From Lithodes maja (taxonomy: Eukaryota; Arthropoda; Malacostraca; Decapoda; Lithodidae): DNA of 64,000 nucleotides. Location: contig JBAKBP010007613.1 of assembly GCA_037953745.1 (NCBI GenBank), positions 1 through 64,000 on the forward strand, given 5' to 3'. The position numbers were made by a program, and so were the translations under genes. The notes under the pieces were generated by a model. It made no database searches, had not been told where the DNA came from, and saw only the letters and a list, made by a program, of their open reading frames with translations. Of the stretch, positions 10,183 to 20,716 are shown piece after piece. Position 1 is the stretch's first letter, and every line of letters begins with the position of its first letter.

Positions 10183-12020
10183 CTATCTATCTATCTATTG
10201 CCCGACGCCGTGATCCCCGAAGGGGTGGCCACGAACGAACCGCCCCCATGCACCTCTGTCCCCAGTCAGTCGACGCCCCTCCCCCCAACCAGCACCGCCT
10301 TCGTTCATGTAGTTCCTCACTCCATCCTTCCACCTCATATTCGGTCTACCTCTCCCCCTCTGTCCCTCCACCTCGCTCTCGTACACCCTCTTAGTCATTC
10401 TCTCGCTTTCCATACGTTCCATATGGCCGAACCATCTCAAGTTGTTCCTTTTCACACTTTCCAGCACATCTACCTCCACACCACACCTCCTTCTTACTTC
10501 CTCATTAGTCTGTCTATCCCTCCATGTAACTCCGCACGCACTCCTTAAGTAATTCATTTCCACTGCTCTCACTCTTGGTCTGAGTCTCTCAACCAACGTC
10601 CATGCTTCGCTTCCGTAAGTCAGTGTCGGGATTACCACACTGTCATGCAAGGACTTCTTCACTTCCATACTGACCACCCTATTTCTTGTTACTGCTTTAA
10701 GCGTTCCTACAACCCTCTTCCCCTGTTGTACCCTCTCCCGCACCTCTTCATCCATAGTCCCATCTTTACTCAACACACTGCCCAGATACTTAAAAGAGTT
10801 GACGATCTCCATAGCCTGACCGTTCAGCTTCACCTCACACTCTGTGACTTCACCCCTTTCGAAGACCATAACCTTGCTCTTCCCCGTATTTACCTTCAAA
10901 TTCCGTTTTTCGCACACAGTTCCAAACTCATTTACCAGACCCTGCAACTCCCATTCATTATCACTCATCAGAACTGTATCATCCGCAAACAGCAGTATAG
11001 GTAGCTTCCACTCAATTCCCTCCCTTTTCAGCGATACACCAACATCCACTGCTCTTGATAGTATTTCTTTCATAACTCCATCCATATATACAGTAAACAA
11101 CCACGGGGACATCACACACCCCTGTTTCAAACCAACATTCAGGTCAAAGAACTCGCTCTGCTCACTCTCCACACGTACTGCCGCCTTTGCACCCTCATAC
11201 ATGCTCTTCACTGCTTTCAGCAACTTGCCCTCTACTCCGTATATTCTAAGTACTTTCCACAAACCTTCTCTATCCACTCTGTCATAGGCCTTCTCCAAGT
11301 CCATAAAGGCAACATACACCTTTTGTTTCTTCTCCAGATACTTCTCCACAACACAATTCAGGGTAAAAATCTGATCTACACATCCTCTTCCCTTCCTAAA
11401 ACCTCCCTGCTCATCGCCTATCCATTTCTCCGTTCTCACTCTCACTCTCTCAATCACTACCCTACTGTATACCTTCCCTACTACGCTTAGAAGACATATT
11501 CCTCGGTGGTTACCACACACTCCTCTTTCCCCTTTGCCCTTATATAGGGGGACTATTATGCCAGTCTTCCAGTCATCGGGTGCACTCCCCTTCTCCCATG
11601 CTAGTTTGCACATTTTCCATACCCATTCTATCACTATCTCACCACCATACCTCAACATTTCCCCACACACTCCATCTGTTCCTGGTGCTTTCCCCAACTT
11701 CACTCTTTTCATGGCTTCCCACACTTCTGACCTCCTGATCCCCACCTCCTCCTCCACTACTTCTCTTCTTCTCCCTCCCATACCATATCCAGCTATGTTT
11801 GCTGGCTCTTCATTCCTTTCATTTAGCAACTCACTGAAGTACTCCCTCCATCTTTCGACTCTCTCTTGCTTCTCGGCTAGCATTCTCCCATTCTTATCTT
11901 TCACACCCTTACTGTTTCCCTTGCTACCTTCCCTAACTTTCTTGACTTCTTTCCAGAACAGTTTCTTACTCTCCCTCCATTTTACACTCAGATTCCTTCC
12001 AAATTCCTCATCTACTCTTC
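10183..12020 (-). mobile_element. RTE-like LINE D copy 1, 5'-truncated
   Basis: Inserted in LINE C with a 10-bp target duplication TCAAGTGTTT (10173-10182 and 12021-12030). The tail is (TAGA)n in element sense (10183-10197). The empty site is visible in the LINE C fragment at 14385-14916. Almost identical to the longer copy at 31675-33925. Confidence 0.9.
10195..12020 (-). pseudogene. RTE-like reverse transcriptase (5'-truncated)
   Basis: About 608 in-frame codons with no stop, but no native start and no endonuclease. RT motifs are GKAPGTDGVCGEML, NHRGICLLSVVGKVYSRV, VAFMDLEKAYDRVDREGLW, GLKQGCVMSPWLF and LLFADDTVLM (catalytic Asp pair). The C-terminal part, LRWFGHMERM and GRGRPNMRWKD, is characteristic of RTE-clade proteins. 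The stop lies inside the (TAGA)n tail. A tail of one residue beyond 12020 is flanking LINE C. Confidence 0.85.
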
Positions 12021-13055
12021 TCAAGTGTTTGTACGAAGTTATTCCAATTTAGTTTTTGTTGTTCTTGTATTTTGTTGTTAGTTTGGGTGTTGAGTGCTTG
12101 AATTTGTTGTGTGATGTCTTGTGTGTGGGGTGCTGGGGAGTGTTTCAGTGTGTCGCGTTGTCTGATGAGGTTTTGAATTTCTGGTGTGAAGTTGGGGTTG
12201 TGTCTTTTTCTGTTACCTCTTGGAATGTGTTTCTTGTCAGCGTTTTGGATAGTTTTATTGAGTATGTGTACAGCATTGTTGATGTTAGTGATGGGTGTAC
12301 TGTTTAGAGTTGTGAAGTGTTGTTCGGTCTCATTTGTAAATGCTTCCCAGTTAGCTCTTTTATAATTGGTGTATGTGTGTTTGTGGCTAGCTGGGGTGAG
12401 TCTGGTTTTGGTGGTGATAATGATCGGGAGGTGGTCAGAGCCTAAGGTTCTGACCACCCTCCAGGATGTTGTGGGGGCGAGTTCTGGGGAGCAAAAGGTG
12501 ATGTCTGGAGATGATGGGTTATAGAGGGCTTGGTGAGGAATATGGGTATGTTGATGGATGTCGTTAAGGATGATGAGGTTATCTGTTTGGTTTTGTAGTA
12601 CCAGCCCTCTGTCTGTGTCAGGGTTGTCGACAAACCAGGCCGACGTCTTGGCGTTGAAGTCACCACCCAGGATGATGTGTGGGGTGTTTGTGATGTGTTG
12701 TAAGTGTGGTCTGTATTCATTTGGTACTGTAGGGGATGTTTGGGGAGGGATGTATGTGTTTATGATGGTTATGTTGGATTTGTTGCCAGTGCGTATTTTA
12801 ATTGATTGTATTTCTGTTGTGTTATCATTTGGGGGGAGGAGGGATTTGGTTTGTACACTGGTTACTATGTATGATATTTCATTGTGTACCAGGGTGATGA
12901 GTCCACCGCCCCCGCCGACAGCCCGGTCTTGTCTGATGGTGGTGAAATTATGAAATGTGGGTGTTTTTTGTGATGTGCGGAGTTTTGTTTCTTGTAAGAT
13001 GGCAATGTGTATGTTGTGTTGTTTGATGAAGTGTGAGAGTTCGTGTTTCTTTGTG

Positions 13056-13542
13056 TTAACCCTCCGGCCACGGCTATATATTATATATATATTCCTCGAA
13101 ATCCGGGTGTTTTGGCCGAAAAACGTCTAGGCTAGGCTACCGTATATTCGTTAATCAGACTGCTTCCCGCATTCCCGCGCATCCCCAAGCGTAGCCGTGT
13201 TATTTACCTGTAAAATGGCCTTAAGTAGAGCTCTCTAAGTCAACTGGGTGAGCTGTGATGATGATTTCATTGGAGATAACTTTATGGCCAAACCAGCCAC
13301 TTTACACCACTTTTCGATACTGAACAACAACATACAGGCACACACGAACAAGCGACGCTCTCCTTCTTGTGGCCGGAGATGCGGAGCGTCGGTCCAGCCG
13401 GCTGTTGTTTACATGCGTCGGACCGACGCCTCGCACACGAAGCTCACAGGCTTTCAAGCAATGGTACAATGTAGTACCACCCGGGTTCCTGGGGCCAAAA
13501 AAAAATGGTACACGTGTGTACCAACCGGGTTTGAAGGGTTAA
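13056..13542. mobile_element. piggyBac-type MITE, copy 2
   Basis: A 487-bp element with TTAA at 13056-13059 and 13539-13542. Its left end is CCCTCCGGCCACGGCTA; its right end contains GTACCAACCGGGTTTGAAGGG, like the right end of the piggyBac element at 17766-19776. It splits the endonuclease of LINE C after ILQLNIDGI. Confidence 0.9.
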
Positions 13543-13879
13543 TGCCATCTATGTTCAATTGGAGAATGTTAATGTTATGTGCACGATGTATGTTGGGTGC
13601 TGCTGCACGAGGATGGGGTGGGGGTGAGGGAGGGGCTGGAGGTTGGGATGGGTGAGGTGGGGGTGGGGATTGGGGAGCAGGAGATGGGGGTTGGAATGGA
13701 TTGGGATGGGGTATGGTGTGTTGAGTTGAAGATGTGGATAGTATGGGAAGGTTAGATGGGTTAGGGAGGAGAGGTGGACGGGTTTTAGGGGGGGGAGTGG
13801 ATGATATGGGAAGGCTAGGTGGGTTGGGGAGGAGAGGTGGACGGGTTTTAGGCGAGGGATTTGACTGGGAGAGGGAGGG

Positions 13880-14026
13880 GCATGAGGAACAGGTCCAGGT
13901 GTTCGTGTAGTGTTTCTTGGAGGCAAGTGTTGTACAGGTGAAGTGGGTCCAGTTCCTGCATGAATTGCAGAGAACTGAACCCTTAGTGTGGCGACTCGAA
14001 GTGATGGGTTTTGAGCAAGTTGGACA
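13880..14026 (-). other. PHD-finger coding segment of LINE C
   Basis: Forty-nine residues with the C4HC3 spacing C-x2-C-x15-C-x2-C-x4-H-x2-C-x14-C-x2-C, starting CPTCSKPITSS and ending NTWTCSSC. This fits a zinc-binding PHD finger just after the 2A peptide. PHD or other zinc domains before the endonuclease are known in some non-LTR elements; a histone-binding role is only inference. Confidence 0.7.
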
Positions 14027-14041
14027 TATGTATGTGTACGT

Positions 14042-14068
14042 GGGTCCTGGGTTGCTCTCAATGTCTCC
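14042..14068 (-). other. 2A-like ribosome-skipping peptide of LINE C
   Basis: Codons for GDIESNPGP, preceded by RRLLLA, match the D-x-E-x-N-P-G-P consensus of 2A peptides. These cause the ribosome to skip the final Gly-Pro bond, so the N-terminal leader would be released from the PHD-EN-RT protein. All consensus residues are present. Such sequences are known in trypanosome and invertebrate non-LTR retrotransposons. Confidence 0.85.
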
Positions 14069-14384
14069 GGCTAGAAGAAGTCTTCGAGAAATGACAGCCG
14101 GAGAGTCATTTCTCGGTGTAGGAAAAACTGTGTGATGTGTGTGTGTGGTGTGAGAGGTGTGGAAATTCCCGGCGCGACCGAAGCCACTCCAAGGACCCGT
14201 GCCCCCAGGGGGGGGGCAGGGGATAGTTGTGACGGTTTGGCTCCCGAAACTGCTCCCCGCGGCCGGCATCCGGTTGTCCTCCACTGGTCGATTGATCTTG
14301 TCTCCGGCCGTGGAGGGTCGGCAGCCATCCGCGGTTGGCAGCTCCGGGAGGTGGTCCCATGGCGTAGACGCCGCCACATCAAGA

Positions 14385-14916
14385 GTCTGTTGTTGTGATT
14401 GCAGCATGTGATTGTGTTGTGTTGCTGTTGGAAAGTGTGATGCTGTTTAGTGTTTTGTAGAGTTTTTTGGGGTTTGTTTTGTGATCAAGTGTTTGTAGGA
14501 AGTTATTCCAATTTAGTTTTTGTTGTTCTTGTATTTTGTTGTTAGTTTGGGTATTGAGTGCTTGAATTTGTTGTGTGATGTCTTGTGTGTGGGGTGCTGG
14601 GGAGTGTTTCAGTGTGTCACATTGTCTGATGAGGTTTTGAATTTCTGGTGTGAAGTTGGGGTTGTGTCTTTTTCTGTTACCTCTTGGAATGTGTTTCTTG
14701 TCAGCGTTTTGGATAGTTTTATTGAGTATGTGTACAGCATTGTTGATGTTAGTGATGGGTGTACTGTTTAGAGTTGTGAAGTATTGTTCTGTCTCATTTG
14801 TAAATGCTTCCCAGTTAGCTCTTTTATAATTGGTGTATGTGTGTTTGTGGCTAGCTGGGGTGAGTCTGGTTTTGGTGGTGATAATGATCGGGAGGTGGTC
14901 AGAGCCTAAGGTTCTA
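14385..14916 (-). mobile_element. Extra LINE C fragment joined upstream of copy 1
   Basis: About 530 bp nearly identical to the LINE C endonuclease-RT linker at about 10066-10182 plus 12021-12452, but without the RTE insertion. It therefore shows the empty site (GATCAAGTGTTTGTAGGAAG). It lies upstream of the LINE C 5' leader in the same orientation, so the copy is a partial head-to-tail duplication or a chimeric insertion. Confidence 0.8.
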
Positions 14917-15061
14917 AGGGTTAGTCAACTTAGTCGATCTTGTATCCAATGTACTAGGTGATAGGAAAGGCTTTGTCTTGTATATGTTTTGGGTTCTTGT
15001 CTACCATAAACTAGGGTTCATTGTGTTGTGACAAGTACAGTACGAAGGGAGTAGGCCTGCA

Positions 15062-15512
15062 TTAACCCGTCCAGCACCAGCGACGCGTCTGGCGCGTCGG
15101 CGATGTATGTAACGCACAGCCCCAGTGACGCGTCTGACGAGTCACCCTAATTGCTCCGACCGTAACCTCAGGTGTAGCCACTCGAGAGGGCTCAGATTTG
15201 TATGGGAACTGTGTACGTATCCCACGCAACCGTGCCGATGGTTGAAAACTCTCAAAGTCCACGTGCGTGCGCGTGAGCGCGCAATACCCTGTTTTTTTGG
15301 GGTAATTGCCTTCAATTTTTTACTCTTGTAAAATACGGTACGTTTTTGGGGGCTCTGTAGGACAATTCTTTAAGCTTTTTGAGCGGTTTTTCGTGGTTTT
15401 TCCTTCATTCCTAACCCATTCGCTATTGTTTCTGGAATAAAATTTTTTTTTGAAAACCGGCCGGGTTCTGGTGAACAAAAAATACAAAACTAGGCGGGGC
15501 TCCACGGGTTAA
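15062..15512. mobile_element. TTAA-flanked MITE, second family
   Basis: A 451-bp interval with TTAA at 15062-15065 and 15509-15512. The inverted ends are CCCGTCCAGCACC and CCCGTGGAGCCCC. The interior is non-coding, with repeated GCGACGCGTCTG near the left end. Unrelated in sequence to copies 1 and 2, so it is probably another piggyBac-mobilised family. Confidence 0.65.
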
Positions 15513-16360
15513 TTGGACATACTGTACAGTCTATTTGTTTTGGGTTCTTATCTACCTTTTCTGTTGTGCGACATCATTGACATGCAGGTGATAATGTGAA
15601 TTGCATATATAGATATAAACTAATGTATTGTAATCTATTTGTCATTCTTAATAAATTTCTAACACGGCTGACAACGAGAGTCTGGCGAGCTAGGGGTGGA
15701 CTGCGCCTGAACGCACCGACACACAAGCAGGCGGCAGGCCGCAACGGACGGAATTTTCAAGCGCCAACTGATTTTCATCCGGCCGCTGCGACAGGTCTGG
15801 CCGGATGAAAAACACCCCCATACACACAGAGACCGCCTCTAGCCCCGCCCCTTTTCATTGGCCGGACAGGTTGGGCCTGCAAGTGTATGGCCAGCTTAAC
15901 CCTCTCACCACGGAAGGGCTCTTGAACGCCCATAAAAAAGCATATAACAGCTGCCCGGAAGGGCTCTTGAACGCCCAGTGGTTGAAAGCCTGTGAGCTTC
16001 GTGTGCGAGGCGTCGGTCCGACGCATGTAAACAACAGCCGGCTGGACCGACGCCCCGCATCTCCGGCCACAAGAAGGAGAGCGTCGCTTGTTCGTGTGTG
16101 CCTGTATGTTGTTGTTAAGTATTGAAAAGTAGTGTAAAGTGGCTGTTTTGGCCATAAAGTTATCTCCAATGAAATCATCATCACAACTCAACCAGTTGAC
16201 TTAGAGAGCTCTACTTAATGCCATTCTACAGGTAAATAACACAGCTACACTTGGGGATGCGCGGGAATGCGGGAAGCAGTCAGATTAACACATATACGGT
16301 AGCCTAGCCTAGACGTTTTTCGACCAAAACACCCGGGTTTCGAGGAATATATATATAATA

Positions 16361-17699
16361 CACTCCACCCTCCATTTAACGGACAAATGCGTGCAAGCAC
16401 CTGTCCGTTCCTGCTAAATGTCCGTTGCTGCTAAATACTGTCCAGTCCGGATGTAATCCGGAAATTCCTTGAGAAAAATTCGGTGTTGAGTACAGGTGTC
16501 CGGATCGTGACATTTAACTGTTATGCATCCTTTTTTTTACTGTACCTGAAATAAATCCTGGTAATCCCTTGTGCTACACCCTATTGATAATGCAAAACTA
16601 TTGAACACACTTAAAAGTGTATATTATTTGGTCTCTATATAATCTGTGAATCATTTCCGATATGATAGAATTAAAGATTTTATTTTCCACCAACTCATAA
16701 TCAGCAAAAACGACACAAATGTCAATTAAAAACATGTTATAATAATTATTTCCCTATCATTTTGTGTATACCGTGGGAACAAAAAAAAACAAAAATCTAT
16801 CAAACGTAAATCTCCCGTCTGGGAAGCTCGGCGCCTAGACGGAGGGGAGGGTTGAAATATTTTGTTGACTATCTCATTTATTATTTATCTATGTGCTGGA
16901 AGGATATTATATTTTTCAATTCCATCACATTAGAAATTATTCAAAGATTACAAAAAGTCCAAATAAGACATAGTTATGTTGATGTATAAGGGATTAGGTA
17001 GATGAATTAGAGAGATAGATAGATAGAAAGAGAGTGTACAGTATATCGAGGGAAAAAAACAAAACAAAAAATCTATCAAACCTAAATCTTCCGTCTCGGA
17101 AGCTCCGCGTCTAGACTGAGGGGAGGGTTGAACTATTTTTTTGACTATCTTATTTATTATTTATCTATGTGCTGGAAGGATATTATATTTTTCAATTCCA
17201 TCACATTAGAAATTATTCAAAGATTACAAAAAGTCCAAATAAGACATAGTTATGTTAATGTATAAGGGATTTAGATAGATGAATTAGAGAGATAGATAAA
17301 TAGAAAGAGTGTGTATATCGAGGGAAAAAAACAAAACAAAAAATCTATCAAACGTAAATCTTCCGTCTCTGCTGGCACGGAGGGGAGAGTTGAAATATTT
17401 TGTTGACTATCTTATTTATTATTTATCTATGTGCTGGAAGGATATTATATTTTTCAATTCCATCATATTAGAAATGATTCAAAGATTACAAAAAGTCCAA
17501 ATAAGACATAGTTATGTTAATGTATAAGGGATTTAGGTGGGTTCATTAGAGAGATAAATAGATAGAGCAACGGACTTTGCTCCAACTTTTTTATAGCAAC
17601 GGACTATGTCCGTTGCTGGGTCCATTGTCCGGCCTACATTTTTTGACCGTTATTGCCGATATCCGTTAAATCGGAATCCGTTAAATGGAGGTTAGAGTG
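16361..17699. mobile_element. Tc1/mariner- or pogo-type MITE with inverted ends
   Basis: The ends are CACTCCACCCTCCATTTAAC and, inverted, CACTCTAACCTCCATTTAAC, flanked by TA at 16359-16360 and 17700-17701. The subterminal words TCCGTT and CCGTTAAA repeat near both ends. No transposase is present; the interior is mostly a 3-unit tandem repeat. The intact MITE sequence elsewhere (TAATACATA) shows the empty site. Confidence 0.8.
16771..17565 (+). repeat. Three tandem units of ~270 bp
   Basis: Units begin near 16771, 17051 and 17322. Each contains AAATCTATCAAACGTAAATC (variants), TTGACTATCT, ATGTGCTGGAAGGATATTAT and a GATA/TAGA-rich tail. The third unit is shorter, with a deletion after CCGTCTC. 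It lies wholly inside the TA-element, so the array amplified within it. Confidence 0.85.
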
Positions 17700-17765
17700 T
17701 ACATAGCCGGGGCTGGAGGGTTAAGGGAAGCAATAATTTTTGTTTGCCAATTTACTTGCGCTTCT

Positions 17766-19776
17766 TTAACCCTCCGACCCCGGCTAGGGAATATCGTGAC
17801 TGTACTGTGTGTCCGGGGGTTTTCAGGAATTTTGGTCCCTGTTGATTCACATGTTACTCCTGAAATACATTACACAAAGTTATAAAAAAAACAGAAAAAT
17901 GTAGCACAAACCTTCATGTGTAGAATGCCGTTGAGTAGAGGTCTCTAGCCCAAGTGATTGCATAATGGTGAGCGCGGGAAGTGGAGTGATTTTTATGCGT
18001 GAAAATCATCCCGCGTTCGGATGCGTCGCCTTTGCCCAGGCCCCGGCTCGGCTAACCTACTGTTTTCTTAGCCACTCGTCGCGCAAAAACCTTTTACCTC
18101 CCGGAGGCGATTTTATGTATTGATAGTGATGTTATTATAGTTATTTGGAGTCCAATTATATAAAATATGTTTATTAGGCTATGATTGTAACAAATATTTC
18201 ACATTTTCACTCGATACCGTAGTTTTTATGAGTAATTGAGGTAGGTTATTGTTATATTAGGCACTGATTATTCGTTATCACAGGTGTTTATTATACTTTG
18301 GCCATCTAATATTATGTCATGTGTCACTTTCACTTAGTTATATGCTTTGTAAACGTTTTATATACAATTTATTGTGTCTTTTTTCACTTATTTATATATG
18401 TTTTCATAATACATGATTTTTTTATCACAATACACCTGTACATTGTTTTATTTCCACTTGTTGCCTATATACATACATATTGTCAGTCTTTGGTACTTTC
18501 ACTATGATTATTAGTTAGTACTCCTGCTTGCTGTGGTATTCAGCAAAGCACGGTATAGTACATAGTGACACCTGGCACTCCACACACTGCATGGTGGTCT
18601 TTTTGTGCTTCCTCGGCCTCACCTGGCTGTTCCAGCAGACATGGCACCGCCTTCTGCTAATGGTGACTCCATCTCGTTCCAGAGGCAGGTAACAGAGCTT
18701 GTGCACATTTAGATACTGTGCACACTGCAGGCGGTCCTGAACGGGGCGCCCAGGTTGTGCCACTGCCCTCTGTGGAGCTAGAGCGGGGGCAGCACGCCCA
18801 CGAACTTTGGCGGCGCGCACCCTAGGGCGGCCAGGAGCGCGACGGCGCCCAGGCCCAGCCCGGCGGCCAGCCCGGCGGCCAGGGCGGCCAGGAGCACGAC
18901 GGCCCTGGGCAAAGCGTCTGGGTTGAGGGTCGTCGATGTCCATAAAGTCGTCGTCATCGTCGTTGTCGTCAGAGCCGTCATCTTGCCCTGACGGTGGACC
19001 CAGGTAATCATGGCCAGAGTCATCTGTGAGGTGCCCTTCTTCTTCAGAGCCCCCCTCATAATCTCGCGGGGAACGAATGATGCGTGGGCGGCGTGTAGGT
19101 CGGCGAGGTGGGGAAGGAGTGGGTAAATAGGCCGAAAGTGGGGGGTCCTCAACCCTAGGGAGTGCTGGTGGTGGTGGGGAAGAATGGCGGGAGCCTGGGG
19201 CAACTTGGGTGGCGTGGGTAGATAAGGAAGACAATGGCGGGTCAACCTCAGCCTCCCGCTCAGCCTCACTATCATCACTTTCATCGTCATGGTCAAATCC
19301 ACTAAAAAAGGCGTATCTTTCATGGATTTCGTCTAGATCGTCAAAATCTTCACTATAGTGAGACTGATAAGACTCGGAGCTATCACTACCCAACTCATCA
19401 ACACTATTTTGGCCTTCACCACGTTCATAACTCCTCAAAGCTATCTCAATACCTCCGGGAGTCAACGCATCTTGTACGTGCCTTTGCGTTAGGGCGCGAC
19501 GAACATGGGCAGGCGTCGAAGGGAGCGTAGAATCGGACACAAGGGAATAACTTTTTGGGCTAGTATCCATGTTGGCGGCAGGGTAGAGACTGTTTTGGTG
19601 GCGTACATGCTGTCTGGTGGCGTCGCCTAGCGACGCCTGGTGACCACGGAGCGAAATTTTTACGCGCGCCATTCGAAAAGCACTCACGCAAGCAATGGTA
19701 CAGTGGTGTACCACCCGGGTTCCTCGGGCCAAAAAAAAATGGTACACACGTGTACCACCCGGGGTCGAAGGGTTAA
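17766..19776 (-). mobile_element. Internally deleted piggyBac element (likely parent of the MITE family)
   Basis: A 2011-bp element with TTAA at 17766-17769 and 19773-19776. Inverted ends are CCCTCCGACCCCGG and CCCTTCGACCCCGG. Its right end (GTACACACGTGTACCACCCG) and left end match the MITE copies at 13056 and 30252, so they probably share a transposase source. It has one long minus-strand ORF with piggyBac N- and C-terminal regions but no DDE domain. The stretch 17770-18514 is an AT-rich 3'UTR without genes. Confidence 0.85.
18515..19672 (-). pseudogene. piggyBac transposase-like protein lacking the DDE catalytic domain
   Basis: An open frame of 385 residues from ATG 19672 (MARVKISLRG; a second ATG gives MDTSPKSYS). 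Residues about 90-150 are very acidic and Ser-rich, as in PGBD N-termini. The middle is Pro-rich, then a run of Arg/Gly/Pro with AT-hook-like GRP cores (PGRPGRR, PGRPRVR). The C-terminus is the piggyBac cysteine-rich zinc domain: CHVC, then CVEC, then LCTIPCFAEYH. Normal piggyBac transposases carry some 350 residues of RNase H-like DDE domain between these parts; here they are joined directly, and no stops remain. It could still bind DNA but cannot catalyse transposition. Confidence 0.75.
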
Positions 19777-19797
19777 CTTATTTGTCTGATTTACAAT

Positions 19798-20283
19798 TTA
19801 ACCCCTTACGAACGGGGATGTTTGTAGCTTCTACTACCTGTCTGGCGGGCATATTTACCCTAAACGAGCTTCATTCCATGCTCTTTTTCATGCATAAAAA
19901 AAGAGCCAGAGCGTAATACAATTATGTATCCATGAAAGGGCGATAATAGAGCTTTCCAATGACACCTGAATCATCCTTGTATGACCACGGGTTATCCTGT
20001 AGCGATCGCGCAACACAAGGGGAAAAATCCCTAAAATACGGTAATTTCCCGAGTTTTTTCCTGGTCTCGCGAGGCCGTAGGTGTGGAATGTTGCAGAGGT
20101 AGTGTCAGTCGCGGCACTGGGTCCATGCCGAACGGTCAGAGCCCGCCTATCGTCCTCCCAACGCGTGTACTCTCTCAGAGCCGATAATGTGCTCAAAATC
20201 CCGCCCAATTAATGTCGGACACCGCAGGGGTGGCCAATATTCTCTCGGCCGACATATGTCGGGCCCCGCGGCTTGAGTGTTAA
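19798..20283. mobile_element. TTAA-flanked MITE, third family
   Basis: A 486-bp interval with TTAA at 19798-19801 and 20280-20283. The ends (CCCCTTACGAACGGGG versus CACTCAAGCCGCGGGG) are only loosely inverted, so the call rests mainly on TTAA, length and position in a TTAA cluster. Non-coding. Confidence 0.5.
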
Positions 20284-20716
20284 TAATGACGCTTAACAAT
20301 TTTAAGTGAATTAAGCTATGTTCCCTAATTAATGATAAGTGTAGGCTAATAATGAAACGACTTAAGGTCGGTGACTTGCTGGGTTGTACCCATTCGGCCC
20401 CATTCAACCTACTGTTTTAAGACGTTTATCCTCATCCAGGTGTTGATTTCTTCCTGGCGAGCGATAGCGAGCCAGCATTTTATCGAGAAATCCGGCTCTG
20501 CCGGAGAATTTTTTATAGGCTATCGAAGAATGTACAAATTTAGCCTGCTGTCGAAAACATTATAAAATTTACCAGAACGTCCTGAACTTCCCAAATTGAC
20601 TAATTCCTTGAACGTGACGATAGTGCGTTATGTGCGATTAGTTTGTTGGTAAACAGATTAGCTTGCTCATGTAGTGATGTACACCCTATGTGGAGGTTTT
20701 GTGTTCTTTTGTTTCT
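20284..20716. other. Non-coding gap
   Basis: No ORF, RNA gene or clear repeat boundary is visible. AT-rich sequence, presumably intronic or intergenic. Confidence 0.5.

Larger units (their letters stand above)
7407..14269 (-). pseudogene. LINE C ORF2-type polyprotein (2A-PHD-EN-RT), broken
   Basis: A possible start is ATG 14269. The product opens with ~66 residues leading to LLLAGDIESNPGP (2A), then a C4HC3 PHD finger, then a Pro/Ser-rich linker (about 13560-13870). The endonuclease follows after the MITE (ILQLNIDGI; GGDFNAKTSAWF at about 12640; LGSDHLPIII at about 12430). After the RTE insertion come RT motifs: SHRPITLLCSPSKVMER, LATLDISKAFDAIPRHNL, NGVPQGSVLSPALF and SYADDITLTC (catalytic Asp pair). 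The C-terminal zinc-like motif CPGC-x4-H-x8-C ends in GLFGQAA-stop at 7407. Besides the three insertions, a ~29-bp deletion near 7740 (against the array copies) shifts the frame, so this copy is dead. Confidence 0.75.
7384..14916 (-). mobile_element. LINE C copy 1: long copy with 2A peptide and PHD finger, multiply interrupted
   Basis: A non-LTR retrotransposon on the minus strand, ending in a (CAA)n tail at 7384-7403. It reads, in element order: an extra internal LINE C fragment (14916-14385), a 5' leader, a 2A-like peptide, a PHD finger, a proline-rich linker, AP endonuclease, reverse transcriptase, and a C-terminal CCHC-like motif. It is interrupted by a TTAA MITE (13056-13542), an RTE-like LINE (10183-12020) and an I/Nimb-like LINE tail (8977-9698). 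AAGGGTT at both edges may be its target duplication. The clade is probably within the jockey superfamily. Confidence 0.8.
7030..15896. mobile_element. Terminal-inverted-repeat DNA transposon (PIF/Harbinger-like?) hosting other elements
   Basis: The left end (7030-7084, AGCCGGCCATACACTTGTAG...AAAAGGGGCGGGG) is inverted at 15842-15896 (AGCTGGCCATACACTTGCAG...AAAAGGGGCGGGG). That gives ~55-bp repeats, flanked by TAA at 7027-7029 and at 15897-15899. The TAA duplication suggests PIF/Harbinger, but no transposase is present, so the family is uncertain. Own sequence remains only at 7030-7383 and about 14917-15895; the rest is LINE C and its nested insertions. Non-coding, with an internal repeated word (ATCCAATGTACTAGG at about 7359 and 14946). 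Confidence 0.6.
15896..17724. mobile_element. piggyBac-type MITE, copy 3, split by a TA-element
   Basis: TTAA at 15896-15899 and 17721-17724 bound a MITE of the copy 1 family in inverted orientation. It is interrupted at 16359-16360 by a 1339-bp TA-flanked element. Its left TTAA overlaps the end of the 7030-15896 transposon. Without the nested insertion it is about 488 bp, the family length. Confidence 0.85.

Noticed and set aside
13555..14061. A 168-codon proline/histidine-rich frame overlapping the LINE C linker
   Set aside because: Alternative frame of the linker between the PHD finger and endonuclease; the frame with 2A and PHD is the coding one.
16771..17565. A CRISPR-like repeat array
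   Set aside because: Three long diverged units without short regular repeats and spacers, within a eukaryotic MITE.
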